A DNA stretch of 53,675 nt from B4-G1 sp964393895 (GTDB lineage: Bacteria; Chloroflexota; Anaerolineae; B4-G1): NCBI GenBank assembly GCA_964393895.1, contig CAYMWP010000012.1, positions 1-53,675 on the forward strand. Direction: 5' to 3'. Positions within the stretch are counted from its first letter, which is position 1. Every line of letters starts with the position of its first letter. Below, piece by piece: positions 26,641-34,993 of the stretch. Under the pieces are notes generated by a model, which saw only the letters and a list, made by a program, of their open reading frames with translations, was not told the DNA's origin and ran no database searches. A program made the translations under genes and the position numbers.

Positions 26641-26829
26641 GTGGGTAATTATCAGATGACTCCACTGAAAAACCAGGGGTTTCAATGGTTTTATGGGACA
26701 GCGTCCCACTTTTGGCTCAAAATTGACGTGTTTGTGGGAATATCTCACCAAAAAACCTGGTTTTTGGGCATTTTATCCCTACCGACGAACAAACCAACAC
26801 CTTTTTTCAGGAAAGTCATCAGATTCAAT

Positions 26830-27043
26830 GGTAACTGCTCAGGCTGTAGACCTCCGAGGTCTTTGGAAGCTGTTTTGCCCGTGACTATGCCTGTACAGGC
26901 CGTGGCTTCACCCGCGCAGGCGCTGGCAAACTCGTTGGGTCGGATTGCCAATCCGACTTACCTCGGAGGCTTCGCCCTGAGCCTGCGACGAGCTCAGCCG
27001 AGTCGGCTCAGCCCGAAGGGTCTGAGTCAGGCTGAGTAGTTAC
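26830..27043. mobile_element. Miniature inverted-repeat element (ACTACTCA family), copy 2
   Basis: TAACTGCTCAGGCTG at the left and CAGGCTGAGTAGTTA at the right are inverted repeats matching at 13 of 15 positions, with TA at both outer edges, as expected for TA-targeting elements. About 214 bases, no transposase. It contains one AGACCTCCGAGGTCT palindrome (26848-26862), suggesting nested repeats. Confidence 0.6.
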
Positions 27044-27215
27044 ATTCAATGCATATTGACATCTGAGCAAAGTTTCGCTATACTGAAACTAACCTGCATT
27101 GCACGAGATAGTCAGAGATCATGTGCTTGGATACGCGGAAGCCACACCGCGGGCTGATTCTCAGCCATAGCAAAGCCGATGCCGGATTACCCTTCACCGA
27201 TGCAGCAGAAAGCCA

Positions 27216-27244
27216 CCTAGCACCGCCTGTTTACGGCGGTGCGG
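27216..27244. repeat. GCACCGCC hairpin related to the end repeats
   Basis: TAGCACCGCC-TGTTTAC-GGCGGTGCGG forms a perfect stem and is a shorter relative of the repeats at 1-53 and 53052-53104. It lies about 25 bases upstream of the CAP-domain gene. Confidence 0.65.
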
Positions 27245-27269
27245 GAGGCATAGTGCAGTCAAACCGCAA

Positions 27270-28223
27270 ATGAAAAGCTCGTACTACCGGCGTGATCGAG
27301 CGCGCAGCGCATTACTCATCCTGGGATGGGTTCTTATGACGGGGCTGGGCATTGGCCTCGTCTGGTATGGCTTTGTATACACGGGAGAAGGCGAGCCCGC
27401 CCCAAGCCCGCCGACGCCGGTCGCCGCGCCAACCACATCGCCGCCGCCGACCAGCCCGCCGACCACCGCGCCGCCGACGCCGGCGCACACTGCCCCGCCC
27501 CCCACCGACACGCCGTCAGCCCCCACCCCGCTCCCTCCGCCGGCGACCCCCACGCCATACATCATGGCCGGCGCCGACGGGGTGAACGTCCGCAGCGGGC
27601 CGAGCACCTCCTACACCAAGCTAGGCTACCTCGACCCGGGTGGTCAGGCGGAGCTAACCGGCAGCGACGGCGACTGGTGGCAAATCGTGTACGACGGCGC
27701 ACCCGGCTGGGTTTTTGGCGCACTGGTCACCGCCCACAACTATAACGCGGATCAGGCCCAACCGTCGCCCTGGCCGCCCGCCACGCCAACGACACAGACC
27801 GAAACCCCAACACCCTCTAGCAACTCGGAATGGGCAGCCGAGGTCTTGCAGATCATCAACTCGGTGCGGGCCGAGCACGGCCTCCCCCTTTACGCGCACG
27901 ACGAGACGCTGGAACAAGCGGCTCAACTTCACGGCCAAGACTGCCTCCAGCGCGGAAAGTTGACCCACATCGGCTCTGACGGCTCCAACGTACAGACGCG
28001 CATCCTGCGCGCCGGCTATGCCGCCGCCGGATGGGCGGAAATCACAGTTACCGCTTCCTCGCCTCAGGCAGCCGTGAACTGGTGGATGGACGAGACGCCT
28101 CCCAACGACCCCCATCGCAGCACCATCCTCAGTACCTGGTTGACAGAAATTGGGATCGCCGTCGTGCCCGCCGGCTCCACCAACTATTTCATCGCAGACT
28201 TGGGGCGACCCAAGACGCCATAA
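27270..28223 (+). CDS. SH3b- and CAP/SCP-domain protein, membrane anchored
   Basis: A 317-residue exported protein: N-terminal membrane helix (about 12-34), a Pro/Thr-rich linker (about 38-92), an SH3b domain (about 96-150, G-V-N-V-R-S-G-P-S-T-S-Y-T-K-L-G), a second linker and a CAP/SCP domain (about 187-313) with I-N-S-V-R-A-E-H-G-L-P-L-Y, A-A-x-L-H and the helix W-W-M-D...H-R-S-T-I-L-S. SH3b usually binds cell-wall or surface ligands; CAP domains bind small molecules or act as surface factors. The start has no strong Shine-Dalgarno. A pentapeptide gene follows after 14 bases. Confidence 0.85.
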   Translation: MKSSYYRRDRARSALLILGWVLMTGLGIGLVWYGFVYTGEGEPAPSPPTPVAAPTTSPPPTSPPTTAPPTPAHTAPPPTDTPSAPTPLPPPATPTPYIMAGADGVNVRSGPSTSYTKLGYLDPGGQAELTGSDGDWWQIVYDGAPGWVFGALVTAHNYNADQAQPSPWPPATPTTQTETPTPSSNSEWAAEVLQIINSVRAEHGLPLYAHDETLEQAAQLHGQDCLQRGKLTHIGSDGSNVQTRILRAGYAAAGWAEITVTASSPQAAVNWWMDETPPNDPHRSTILSTWLTEIGIAVVPAGSTNYFIADLGRPKTP

Positions 28224-28237
28224 AGGAAGGCAAACGA

Positions 28238-29080
28238 GTGGACGCACAAGAGATCATCAACCGGTACGCGGCAGGCGAACGGAACTTTAGCAAAGCCAAC
28301 CTGCGCGGAGCAGACCTGAGTCAGGCTAACTTGAGCGGCGCTATCTTGCGCGAGGTGAGTCTCTCTGTATCTAATCTTAGACAGGCCAACTTGAGCAGAT
28401 CCGACCTGCAAGGGGCTAATCTGTGCTGGGCCGACCTGACCGGAGCAGACTTGAGTGGAATCGGCCTGCGCGACGCCGATCTGAGCCGGGCCAACCTCGG
28501 AGGAGCCAACTTGCGCGGGGCCGATCTGTGGTTCGCCAGCCTGAGCGGTGCTAACCTCGTCGAAGCGAATCTGATGGGGGCCGATTTGAGACTCGCTCAC
28601 TTGAACAACGCCCTCCTCGACGACGCCTGCCTGAGCAGGGCCAACCTCTGGCTCGCCGACTTGGACGAGGCAAGTTTAGAAAACGCCGATCTCAACAGGG
28701 CCAGCTTGTGGTTTTCCAATCTCAGCGGTGCCAACCTGAGCGCGGCCAACATAAGTGGGGCCTACTTGCGCAGGGCCAACATCAGTCGCGCCAATCTGAG
28801 CCGGGCTAACCTGAGGAAAGCCAACCTACATGGAGCCAACCTGAACCAGGCTAATCTGGGAGAGGCCAACTTGAGCGGAACCGACCTGAGCCAAACCGAC
28901 ATGTCGAATGCCGACCTGGGTGGGGCCATACTGCGCGCATCTGATCTCAGCAAGGCCAATCTGAGCGGCGCGAACCTGAGTGGAGCCGACCTAAGCGGAG
29001 CCACAGTATCTCAGGTGCAACTCGGCACAGCCAACTCACTCACAGGCGCAATCCTACCCGACGGCGCCAAGCTCGACTGA
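28238..29080 (+). CDS. Pentapeptide-repeat protein
   Basis: A 280-residue protein that is almost entirely A-(N/D)-L-x-x repeats, about fifty units from about residue 18 on, predicting a right-handed quadrilateral beta helix. The start is set at GTG 28238 with AAGGAAGG just before it; a longer frame from 28031 overlaps the CAP gene and lacks repeat character. Family members include DNA mimics that protect gyrase, but most have no known role. A cap region (V-D-A-Q-E-I-I-N-R-Y-A-A-G-E-R-N-F) opens the protein. The upstream gene is probably co-transcribed. Confidence 0.9.
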   Translation: MDAQEIINRYAAGERNFSKANLRGADLSQANLSGAILREVSLSVSNLRQANLSRSDLQGANLCWADLTGADLSGIGLRDADLSRANLGGANLRGADLWFASLSGANLVEANLMGADLRLAHLNNALLDDACLSRANLWLADLDEASLENADLNRASLWFSNLSGANLSAANISGAYLRRANISRANLSRANLRKANLHGANLNQANLGEANLSGTDLSQTDMSNADLGGAILRASDLSKANLSGANLSGADLSGATVSQVQLGTANSLTGAILPDGAKLD

Positions 29081-29128
29081 AAAAAGGCTAGATCTGTATC
29101 CGCTCAACAAATCGGGGGTTGGCTGGTG

Positions 29129-29176
29129 AGAAACCAGGCTTTTTCCGTAAGCGAAGCGACAAAAACCTGGTTTCTT
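29129..29176. terminator. Bidirectional hairpin between convergent genes
   Basis: GAGAAACCAGGCTTTTT and AAAAACCTGGTTTCTTT are inverted repeats around a short GTAAGCGAAGCG loop. The site lies between the plus-strand pentapeptide gene and minus-strand recR, and T-rich flanks on both sides fit termination in either direction. Confidence 0.55.
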
Positions 29177-29192
29177 TCCCCGAATCTTTGAA

Positions 29193-29789
29193 CTATATCT
29201 CTTCCCGGCCCTCCAGCGCCCGTGTCAGCGTCACCACATCGGCGTACTCCAGGTCGCCGCCCACCGGCAACCCCCGGCCCAGGCGCGTGACGCGCACATC
29301 CAAAGAGCGCAACTGGGTCAAAAGATAGGAAGCCGTCCAGTCCCCCTCACTCGTGGGGTTTGTGGCCAGGATGACCTCTTTTACGCCGCCGCTGCGTATG
29401 CGGGCCATCAATTCAGCGATGCGCAAATTCTCGACGAACATCCCCTCTGAGGGAGCCAATAAGCCGTGCAGGACGTGATACACCCCTTCGTACACCCCGG
29501 CCTGTTCGACAGCCAGCACGTCCAGCGGCTCCTCGACCACGCAAATCGTGCCACGGTCGCGAGCCGCATCGGCGCAGACAGGGCAGGGATCGTCTTCGGT
29601 GATGTTGTAACAGATCGAGCAGAAGCGGGTACGCTCAAGTTCACGCAGGGCTTCGGCCAGCCGCTCCGCCAGGTCAGATTTATCTCGCAGCAAGAAAAAC
29701 GTGAGCCGGGCGGCGGTCTTGCGCCCGATGCCTGGCAGTTCGGCCAGTTCCTCGATGAGACGCATCACCGAAGCGGGAGTCTTTTGCAT
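29193..29789 (-). CDS. recR: Recombination protein RecR
   Basis: A 198-residue RecR: N-terminal helix-hairpin-helix (L-P-G-I-G-R-K-T-A-A-R-L), a zinc finger C-S-I-C...C-P-V-C (about 57-75) and a Toprim domain (V-V-E-E-P-L-D-V...A-T-N-P-T-S-E-G-D-W-T-A). RecR loads RecA at gaps with RecO and RecF. It is the last gene of the dnaX-ybaB-recR operon, 11 bases after ybaB. Confidence 0.97.
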   Translation of the reverse strand: MQKTPASVMRLIEELAELPGIGRKTAARLTFFLLRDKSDLAERLAEALRELERTRFCSICYNITEDDPCPVCADAARDRGTICVVEEPLDVLAVEQAGVYEGVYHVLHGLLAPSEGMFVENLRIAELMARIRSGGVKEVILATNPTSEGDWTASYLLTQLRSLDVRVTRLGRGLPVGGDLEYADVVTLTRALEGREEI

Positions 29790-29800
29790 CGCGCCCTCAA

Positions 29801-30154
29801 TTAGGCCAGGCCGGGGATATCCAACCCCAACCCGCCGGTGATTTGAGCCAGTCGCTCGGCCGTGGCCCGCTCCACCTGCTCCAATCCCTCGTTGACCGCG
29901 GCCACAACGAGATCCTGCAACATCTCCACATCCTCGGGGTCTACCACCTCCGGCGCAATCGTCAACGATTGCACTCTCCGCTCGCCGGTGACGGTGGCCG
30001 CTACTGCGCCGCCGCCGACCGTCGCCGTAAAGACCATCTCGGTGGCCTCTTCCTGCGCCTTGAGCACGTCATCCTGCAAGCTCTGCAGTTGCTGCAGCAT
30101 CCCCAGGCCGCCCTTTTTGCCCTGGCCGCCTTTGCGCTTGATTCTCTTCGCCAA
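29801..30154 (-). CDS. ybaB: YbaB/EbfC nucleoid-associated protein
   Basis: A 117-residue protein with the family pattern: a basic start (K-R-I-K-R-K-G-G-Q-G-K-K-G-G), a helix rich in Q-L-Q-S-L-Q-D-D, then V-F-T-A-T-V-G-G-G-A-V-A-A-T-V-T-G and I-A-P-E-V-V-D-P-E-D-V-E-M-L-Q-D-L. EbfC binds DNA and is usually encoded between dnaX and recR, as here. Confidence 0.95.
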   Translation of the reverse strand: MAKRIKRKGGQGKKGGLGMLQQLQSLQDDVLKAQEEATEMVFTATVGGGAVAATVTGERRVQSLTIAPEVVDPEDVEMLQDLVVAAVNEGLEQVERATAERLAQITGGLGLDIPGLA

Positions 30155-30175
30155 CGTAACCTCCCTAATTCTCGA

Positions 30176-31828
30176 CTATTCGTGTCTCTGCACGACCTGC
30201 GCGCCCAGGTCCTCTACCGCCGCACGCACCAGCGGGTCATCGGCGACGATCAAATCCGCCGCCAGGCCAGCGCGCTCAGGCTGAGCGACACGCTCCTGTT
30301 GGGTCAGTGCGCACCGTACACGATACTGCCGGCCCAACAAATCGCTCAACACCTCTTCCACTACCCGTTTGTTGCCATCCTCCTCCACCTTGCTGCGATG
30401 GAACTGGTGAACAAACCCCAACACGACCACGTCCCCCTCGACGGCCATCGGTTCGCAGGAATGCATCAACGCCTCTAACGACAGATTGCGCGGGCGCAGG
30501 GCGTTCAAAAGCTCCGACCAGAGATTCCGTAGCGCTTCGAACGCCAGGGCGCTGTCGCCAGGCGTAGAAGCATCATAAAGCGCCGCTGGCTCGCGGACCA
30601 CCCTGGGCGGTGAGGATGAAACGGAGGAAGCTGGACGGACGGGCGACAGCCTGCTCCCGGCCGGGGAGGACGAATGGCGGGCAGGCGGCGGCTTGCCAGG
30701 GTTGGCCGGTGCCGATTGATCGGAGGGGGCAGGGTTCCCTACCTCAGAGTGAAGCACAGCCTCGATAAAAGCCATCTCTAACGGCAACTGAGGCTGCCAG
30801 CCTCCTTTAGCCTCGGCCGCCGCCTGGCTGAAGAGACGCACCGCTTGCGCCAGCGTCCGCGGCGTGAATGAGGCAGCCTGATCCTCCAGGCGAGGACGCA
30901 CATCGTCCGAAACTTGGGGCAGAACGACGCCTGATTCTAATCTCAACAGGAGCAAGGCCCGCAAGTGTTCCACCATTTGGCGCGCCAACTGCCTGGGGTC
31001 AGCCCCTTCGTCCACGGCCGCGTTGATGGCGCCTAGTCCCTGGGCCACGTCTCTATAGGCCAGCGCGTCCGCCACCTGGATCACCACCTCACCAGCGCCA
31101 GTCCCCAACGCCGAGCGCACCCCCGCGACGGTGATGGAGGCGTCTCCATAAGAGGACAGTTGATCGAGCAAGCTCTCGGCGTCGCGCATACTGCCGGTCG
31201 CCTGGCGGGCGACGAGCGCCAGCGCCTCCCGGTCGGCCTGGATGTGCTCCTGCCCGGCCAGCCATTCCAAACGTGCGACGATCTTGCTGAGAGGGATGCG
31301 GCGGAAATCGTGGCGCTGGCAGCGGGAGAGCACCGTGGCCGGTATCTTGTGCGCTTCGGTGGTCGCCAAGACAAAGATGGCGTGAGGGGGCGGTTCTTCC
31401 AACGTCTTGAGCAGCGCGTTGAAGGCAGCAGTCGAGAGCATGTGAACTTCGTCAATCACATAGACCTTGTAGCGCGCCTCGTTAGGGCGAAACCCGACCC
31501 GCTCCCGCAGTGCGCGCACGTCGTCCACACCGGTGTTCGAGGCGGCGTCAATCTCAATCAGGTCGAGCAACCGTCTATCGTTGACTGCCCGACAGATGGC
31601 ACACTCGTTGCAGGGACGCTGCTCCTCCTCGGCCAGACAATTTACCGCTTTAGCCAACAGACGCGCGGTAGTCGTCTTGCCGGTGCCTCTGGGGCCAGCA
31701 AAGAGATAAGCGTGATGAATGCGCCCAGAGGTGAGCGCATTACGCAACGTGCGGACGACGTGCTCCTGCCCCACTACCTCGTCGAACGTCTGCGGTCGCC
31801 ACTTGCGATACAACGCCTGCGCTGCCAT
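30176..31828 (-). CDS. dnaX: DNA polymerase III subunit gamma/tau
   Basis: A 550-residue clamp-loader ATPase. It opens with LYRKWRPQTFDEVVGQEHV; Walker A G-P-R-G-T-G-K-T near residue 44; a C4 zinc module (C-L-A-E...C-N-E-C-A-I-C) near 65-80; Walker B V-I-D-E-V-H-M-L; sensor 1 region L-A-T-T-E; and the S-R-C box near 165. A Pro/Ser-rich linker (about 370-420) precedes a tau-like C-terminal domain. ATG at 31828 is preferred over GTG at 31831 because GAGGAGG is better spaced. It leads the dnaX-ybaB-recR operon. Confidence 0.97.
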   Translation of the reverse strand: MAAQALYRKWRPQTFDEVVGQEHVVRTLRNALTSGRIHHAYLFAGPRGTGKTTTARLLAKAVNCLAEEEQRPCNECAICRAVNDRRLLDLIEIDAASNTGVDDVRALRERVGFRPNEARYKVYVIDEVHMLSTAAFNALLKTLEEPPPHAIFVLATTEAHKIPATVLSRCQRHDFRRIPLSKIVARLEWLAGQEHIQADREALALVARQATGSMRDAESLLDQLSSYGDASITVAGVRSALGTGAGEVVIQVADALAYRDVAQGLGAINAAVDEGADPRQLARQMVEHLRALLLLRLESGVVLPQVSDDVRPRLEDQAASFTPRTLAQAVRLFSQAAAEAKGGWQPQLPLEMAFIEAVLHSEVGNPAPSDQSAPANPGKPPPARHSSSPAGSRLSPVRPASSVSSSPPRVVREPAALYDASTPGDSALAFEALRNLWSELLNALRPRNLSLEALMHSCEPMAVEGDVVVLGFVHQFHRSKVEEDGNKRVVEEVLSDLLGRQYRVRCALTQQERVAQPERAGLAADLIVADDPLVRAAVEDLGAQVVQRHE

Positions 31829-31960
31829 CACTGCCTCCTCTTCAAGGTTGCCTCTAGTCTAACACCGTCGGCCAATAAAGGCAAGTCGAGTGTGAATACA
31901 GTCGCCTGGCAGAGCGTGCGGGATCAGGCCGGCTCTTTCCAGTGCGAACACGTGATACCG

Positions 31961-31988
31961 TTGTGAGATGGGCCGTTTGTGCTATAAT
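31961..31988 (+). promoter_or_regulatory. Promoter for the DUF2085 gene
   Basis: TTGTGA (31961-31966) and TATAAT (31983-31988) are 16 bases apart on the plus strand, with the GTG start about 43 bases downstream. Confidence 0.5.
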
Positions 31989-32031
31989 CGGCTTTTGTTA
32001 AGAGATAAAGGAACTGACGAGGCTATCACAA

Positions 32032-32814
32032 GTGAACGCAGAAAGCAATGGTAAAAAAGTGACCACAGCCGAGGTATTGGCCGAGGTAGAGCGACGCAGA
32101 GCGACGACCGCGCCCGCTATGGGAGAACAACGGCGCAGGGCGGTCATGCTGGTGGACCGCTTTGTCTTTTGGCTCTCAAAGCATTGGTTGGCTGTGTTCA
32201 ACACGCTGGCCCTGCTCTACGTGGGACTCCCCATCATGGCTCCGGTGCTGATGCACCTGGGAGCTGAGATGCCCGCGACAATCATCCACCTCATCTACAA
32301 GCCACTGTGTCACCAAATGCCCCATCGCTCCTGGTTTCTGTTCGGCCCACAGTTCGCCTACACACTGGAAGAGCTGACGGCGCACACCGGGATAGAGCCG
32401 CTGTCCACCTCGTCGGAGACGGCCTTTTTGCTCAGAACAGTGATAGGGTACGGCGGACAAGCTCTAGGGTACAAGGTAGCTTTATGCCAGCGGGACGTCG
32501 CCATCTATGGCACGATTTTCCTCGCCGGCCTGCTCTACGCACTGTTCAGACGGTGGCTGCGCCCGCTCCCCTGGTGGGGATACGTGATAGGCTTGCTGCC
32601 AATGGCGGCGGACGGCGGCTATCAGCTTTTCTCGTCCCTCATTCCCTTCCTGTTCTCCGATTTTCCCATCGCTCCCTACGAATCCACGCCGCTGCTGCGC
32701 ACGGTGACGGGGGGACTTTTTGGCCTGGGGACGATCTGGCTGGCCTATCCGTATGTCCAGGAAACTATGGACGAGTTCCGCGAGACGCTGCACCGGCGAT
32801 TCGGGTGGGAGTAG
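32032..32814 (+). CDS. DUF2085 membrane protein
   Basis: A 260-residue protein with about five membrane helices. The segment I-Y-K-P-L-C-H-Q-M-P-H-R-S (about 93-105), with a conserved C-H, is the DUF2085 signature; LCQRDVAIYG (about 150) follows, as in the family. No function is established for the family. The N-terminal 35 residues are soluble and charged. GTG at 32032 has only a weak ribosome site. Confidence 0.85.
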   Translation: MNAESNGKKVTTAEVLAEVERRRATTAPAMGEQRRRAVMLVDRFVFWLSKHWLAVFNTLALLYVGLPIMAPVLMHLGAEMPATIIHLIYKPLCHQMPHRSWFLFGPQFAYTLEELTAHTGIEPLSTSSETAFLLRTVIGYGGQALGYKVALCQRDVAIYGTIFLAGLLYALFRRWLRPLPWWGYVIGLLPMAADGGYQLFSSLIPFLFSDFPIAPYESTPLLRTVTGGLFGLGTIWLAYPYVQETMDEFRETLHRRFGWE

Positions 32815-32856
32815 GGAGTCAACAATGAACAGCTATACGCATTACGCATTAGATAG

Positions 32857-33639
32857 ATGCTACGCGAACGTGTGAATGGGGTCGTGCTATACCGTTTCGA
32901 GGGACTGGATGGTGTTGAAGGGCTGCTTCACGCCGTTCTGACCCGTATCGGCGGGGTCAGCAGGGGCCACTGCGCCACGCTCAACCTGGGCCACACCGTC
33001 GGCGACGATCTGGCGGCCGTGGAAGAAAACCACCGGCGGGCCTTGGGCGCGTTGGGGCTAGAGCCCGGCCAGACCATCAGCCCCTATCAGGTGCACGGAG
33101 CGCGCGTGGGGGTGGTCGGACGCGCCCACGTAGGAACCGTCCAGCCGTCCACCGACGCGCTGGTGACCGATGCGCCCGGCGCGCCCCTGCTGATGCGCTT
33201 TGGCGACTGCGCATCGGTGTTGTTCTTTGACCCTGCGCGGCGCGCGATTGGAATGACGCACGCCGGATGGCGCGGCGTGGCGGCAGGCTCCGTCCCGGCG
33301 ACGGTGCGGACGATGACCGAGCGGTTCGGCTGCAAACCCGCCGATCTGTGGGCCGGAATCGGCCCGACCATCGGGCCCTGTTGCTACGAGGTGGGGCCGG
33401 AGGTCGTGGCGGCAGTGCAGGCCGCCTGCCCACGCGGGACGGAGGTGATACGCGACGTCAATGGGCGCACCCACCTCGACCTACCCGGCGCAGTGCGCGC
33501 CCAACTCGATGCCTCCGGCGTGGGTCACATCCATGATTCTGGCCTCTGCACCGCGTGTCGTATGGACGAGTTCTTCTCTCACCGGGCCGAGCACGGGCGC
33601 ACCGGCCGTTTTGGTATCGTTATGGGGTTGACAAAATGA
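32857..33639 (+). CDS. pgeF: Polyphenol oxidase/purine nucleosidase family protein (laccase domain, YfiH-like)
   Basis: A 260-residue protein with the family zinc ligands: V-H-G in Y-Q-V-H-G-A-R, the D-C-A in F-G-D-C-A-S-V, H-A-G-W-R-G near residue 136, and G-P-T-I-G-P-C-C-Y-E-V. Homologues have been linked to peptidoglycan precursor editing (PgeF) and to purine nucleoside cleavage, so the exact role is open. The stop overlaps the yggS start (ATGA), and the order pgeF-yggS-yggT-DUF167 is a common division-associated cluster. Confidence 0.92.
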   Translation: MLRERVNGVVLYRFEGLDGVEGLLHAVLTRIGGVSRGHCATLNLGHTVGDDLAAVEENHRRALGALGLEPGQTISPYQVHGARVGVVGRAHVGTVQPSTDALVTDAPGAPLLMRFGDCASVLFFDPARRAIGMTHAGWRGVAAGSVPATVRTMTERFGCKPADLWAGIGPTIGPCCYEVGPEVVAAVQAACPRGTEVIRDVNGRTHLDLPGAVRAQLDASGVGHIHDSGLCTACRMDEFFSHRAEHGRTGRFGIVMGLTK

Positions 33640-34385
33640 CCGACATCACGAGCAATCTGAAGCGAGTGGAGAAACGTATAGCGGCGGCCGCCCTGCGGGT
33701 TGGGCGCGACCCCGCCGAGATCACGCTGGTAGCCGTGACCAAAACCCACCCCCCCGAAGTAGTCGTCGCCGCCTATCAGGCCGGCGTGCGTCACTTTGGC
33801 GAGAACCGCGTTGAGGAAGGGGCGGCCAAGATACCGGCCGTCCGCGCCGCCATCCCCGGCCCTCGCCCGACGTGGCACATGGTAGGGCACGTGCAGAGCC
33901 GAAAAGCGGAGGCGGTGACGGCGCACTTTGACTACGTTCATTCTGTGGACCGGCTCAAGGTCGCGCGGCGGTTAAGCCGCTTTGCACAAGAGGCTGACGA
34001 GTCGCTGCCGGTGCTGCTGGAGTGCAACGTATCCGGCGAGGAGAGCAAGTACGGGTTCGACCTGTCGGGCTGGGAGCAGGACGAGGCCAAGCGGGCCGCT
34101 TTCTTTGGCACCGTCGAAGAGATAACGTCGCTGCCGGCGCTCGCAGTGCAGGGGCTGATGACGATGGCGCCCTTTGTCACCGATCCAGAGACCGTGCGAC
34201 CGGTGTTCGCCAGCCTGCGCGCGCTGCGGAGCACGCTGCGGGAACGCTTCCCGGCCCAGGATTGGCATCATCTTTCGATGGGCATGACCGACGACTTTGA
34301 AGTCGCCATAGAGGAAGGGGCGACGATGGTGCGCATTGGGCGTGCTATCTTTGGCAAACGGAGAAATAGAGTGTCGGAGAACTGA
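33636..34385 (+). CDS. yggS: PLP homeostasis protein, YggS/PROSC family
   Basis: A 249-residue PLP-binding TIM barrel: L-V-A-V-T-K-T-H (Lys binds PLP, near residue 36), F-G-E-N-R-V-E-E near 60, W-H-M-V-G-H-V-Q-S-R-K, a G-L-M-T-M-A-P strand and L-S-M-G-M-T-D-D-F-E-V-A-I-E-E-G-A-T-M-V-R-I-G. It balances free PLP and amino/keto acid pools. ATG at 33636 overlaps pgeF; an upstream in-frame start lies inside pgeF and is rejected. Confidence 0.95.
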   Translation: MTDITSNLKRVEKRIAAAALRVGRDPAEITLVAVTKTHPPEVVVAAYQAGVRHFGENRVEEGAAKIPAVRAAIPGPRPTWHMVGHVQSRKAEAVTAHFDYVHSVDRLKVARRLSRFAQEADESLPVLLECNVSGEESKYGFDLSGWEQDEAKRAAFFGTVEEITSLPALAVQGLMTMAPFVTDPETVRPVFASLRALRSTLRERFPAQDWHHLSMGMTDDFEVAIEEGATMVRIGRAIFGKRRNRVSEN

Positions 34386-34648
34386 TGTACACCTTATTGC
34401 GTTTCATAGACATACTTTTTGACTTGTACTCTTTCGCCATCATCGTCCGCACGCTGCTGCCGTGGTTGGGGGTCAGCCGTTACCACCCGGTGATGAGTTT
34501 TCTGATTCAAATTACCGAGCCTGTGTTGGCTCCATTGCGCCGCTACATTCCGCCCATGGGGGGCCTGGACTTTACACCCATGGCGGCGCTGCTCGTCATT
34601 TGGCTCATTGAGCAGATATTGCAGTTGATAATCTTGGCATTGCTCTAG
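34385..34648 (+). CDS. yggT: YggT family membrane protein
   Basis: An 87-residue protein with two membrane segments and the family centre V-R-T-L-L-P-W-L...P-V-L-A-P-L-R-R-Y-I-P-P-M-G-G-L-D-F-T-P-M-A-A. In Gram-positive and plastid relatives it takes part in division or FtsZ-ring placement, or nucleoid partition. Its ATG overlaps the yggS stop by one base. Confidence 0.92.
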   Translation: MYTLLRFIDILFDLYSFAIIVRTLLPWLGVSRYHPVMSFLIQITEPVLAPLRRYIPPMGGLDFTPMAALLVIWLIEQILQLIILALL

Positions 34649-34662
34649 CCAGGGAGGATGAT

Positions 34663-34956
34663 GTGACCCTGCAGGTGGTCGAAGGGAAGGAAGGATGCAC
34701 CTTTCGGGTACGCATAGTACCCCGGAGCAGACAGGACCAGGTGGATGGGGTACACGGCGACGCGCTCAAGCTGCGACTGACCGCTCCACCGGAGAGGGGC
34801 AAGGCTAACCGGGCGCTGAGCAAGTTCCTGGCGGAGCGGTTGGGCGTGTCCCCCTCGGACGTCGAGATTCTCAGTGGTCACACCTCGCGCCGGAAGCGAG
34901 TGCACGTGAGAGGAATTTCGGCCAGCGCCATCCGCGACCTCGTGAGCGGGGAATAG
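34663..34956 (+). CDS. yggU: DUF167 (YggU) protein
   Basis: A 97-residue protein: V-R-I-V-P-R-S-R-Q-D, L-K-L-R-L-T-A-P-P-E-R-G-K-A-N-R-A-L, and V-E-I-L-S-G-H-T-S-R-R-K-R-V are the family blocks. Function unknown. GTG at 34663 has AGGGAGG 5 bases upstream. It is the last gene of the pgeF cluster and converges on the NACHT gene. Confidence 0.9.
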   Translation: MTLQVVEGKEGCTFRVRIVPRSRQDQVDGVHGDALKLRLTAPPERGKANRALSKFLAERLGVSPSDVEILSGHTSRRKRVHVRGISASAIRDLVSGE

Positions 34957-34993
34957 CCTGCCGGGGCATTCGCGCTCGACCACCACCCATCCA

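Larger units (their letters stand above)
26461..27269. other. Gene-free repeat-rich interval
   Basis: About 800 bases without a supported gene. It holds the tmRNA promoter side (TTATAATA near 26470), a long palindromic element (26557-26640), AAACCAGG-type hairpin sequences near 26664-26770, a miniature inverted-repeat element (26830-27043) and a GCACCGCC hairpin (27216-27244). Short ORFs here show no codon-like structure. Confidence 0.7.

Noticed and set aside
26629..27039. 136-residue ORF in the repeat-rich interval
   Set aside because: It is composed of intergenic repeats and a miniature element, with no ribosome site or family match.
28031..28237. Upstream extension of the pentapeptide-repeat frame
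   Set aside because: It overlaps the CAP-domain gene in another frame, has no repeat character, and a GTG with AAGGAAGG at 28238 starts exactly at the repeat protein.
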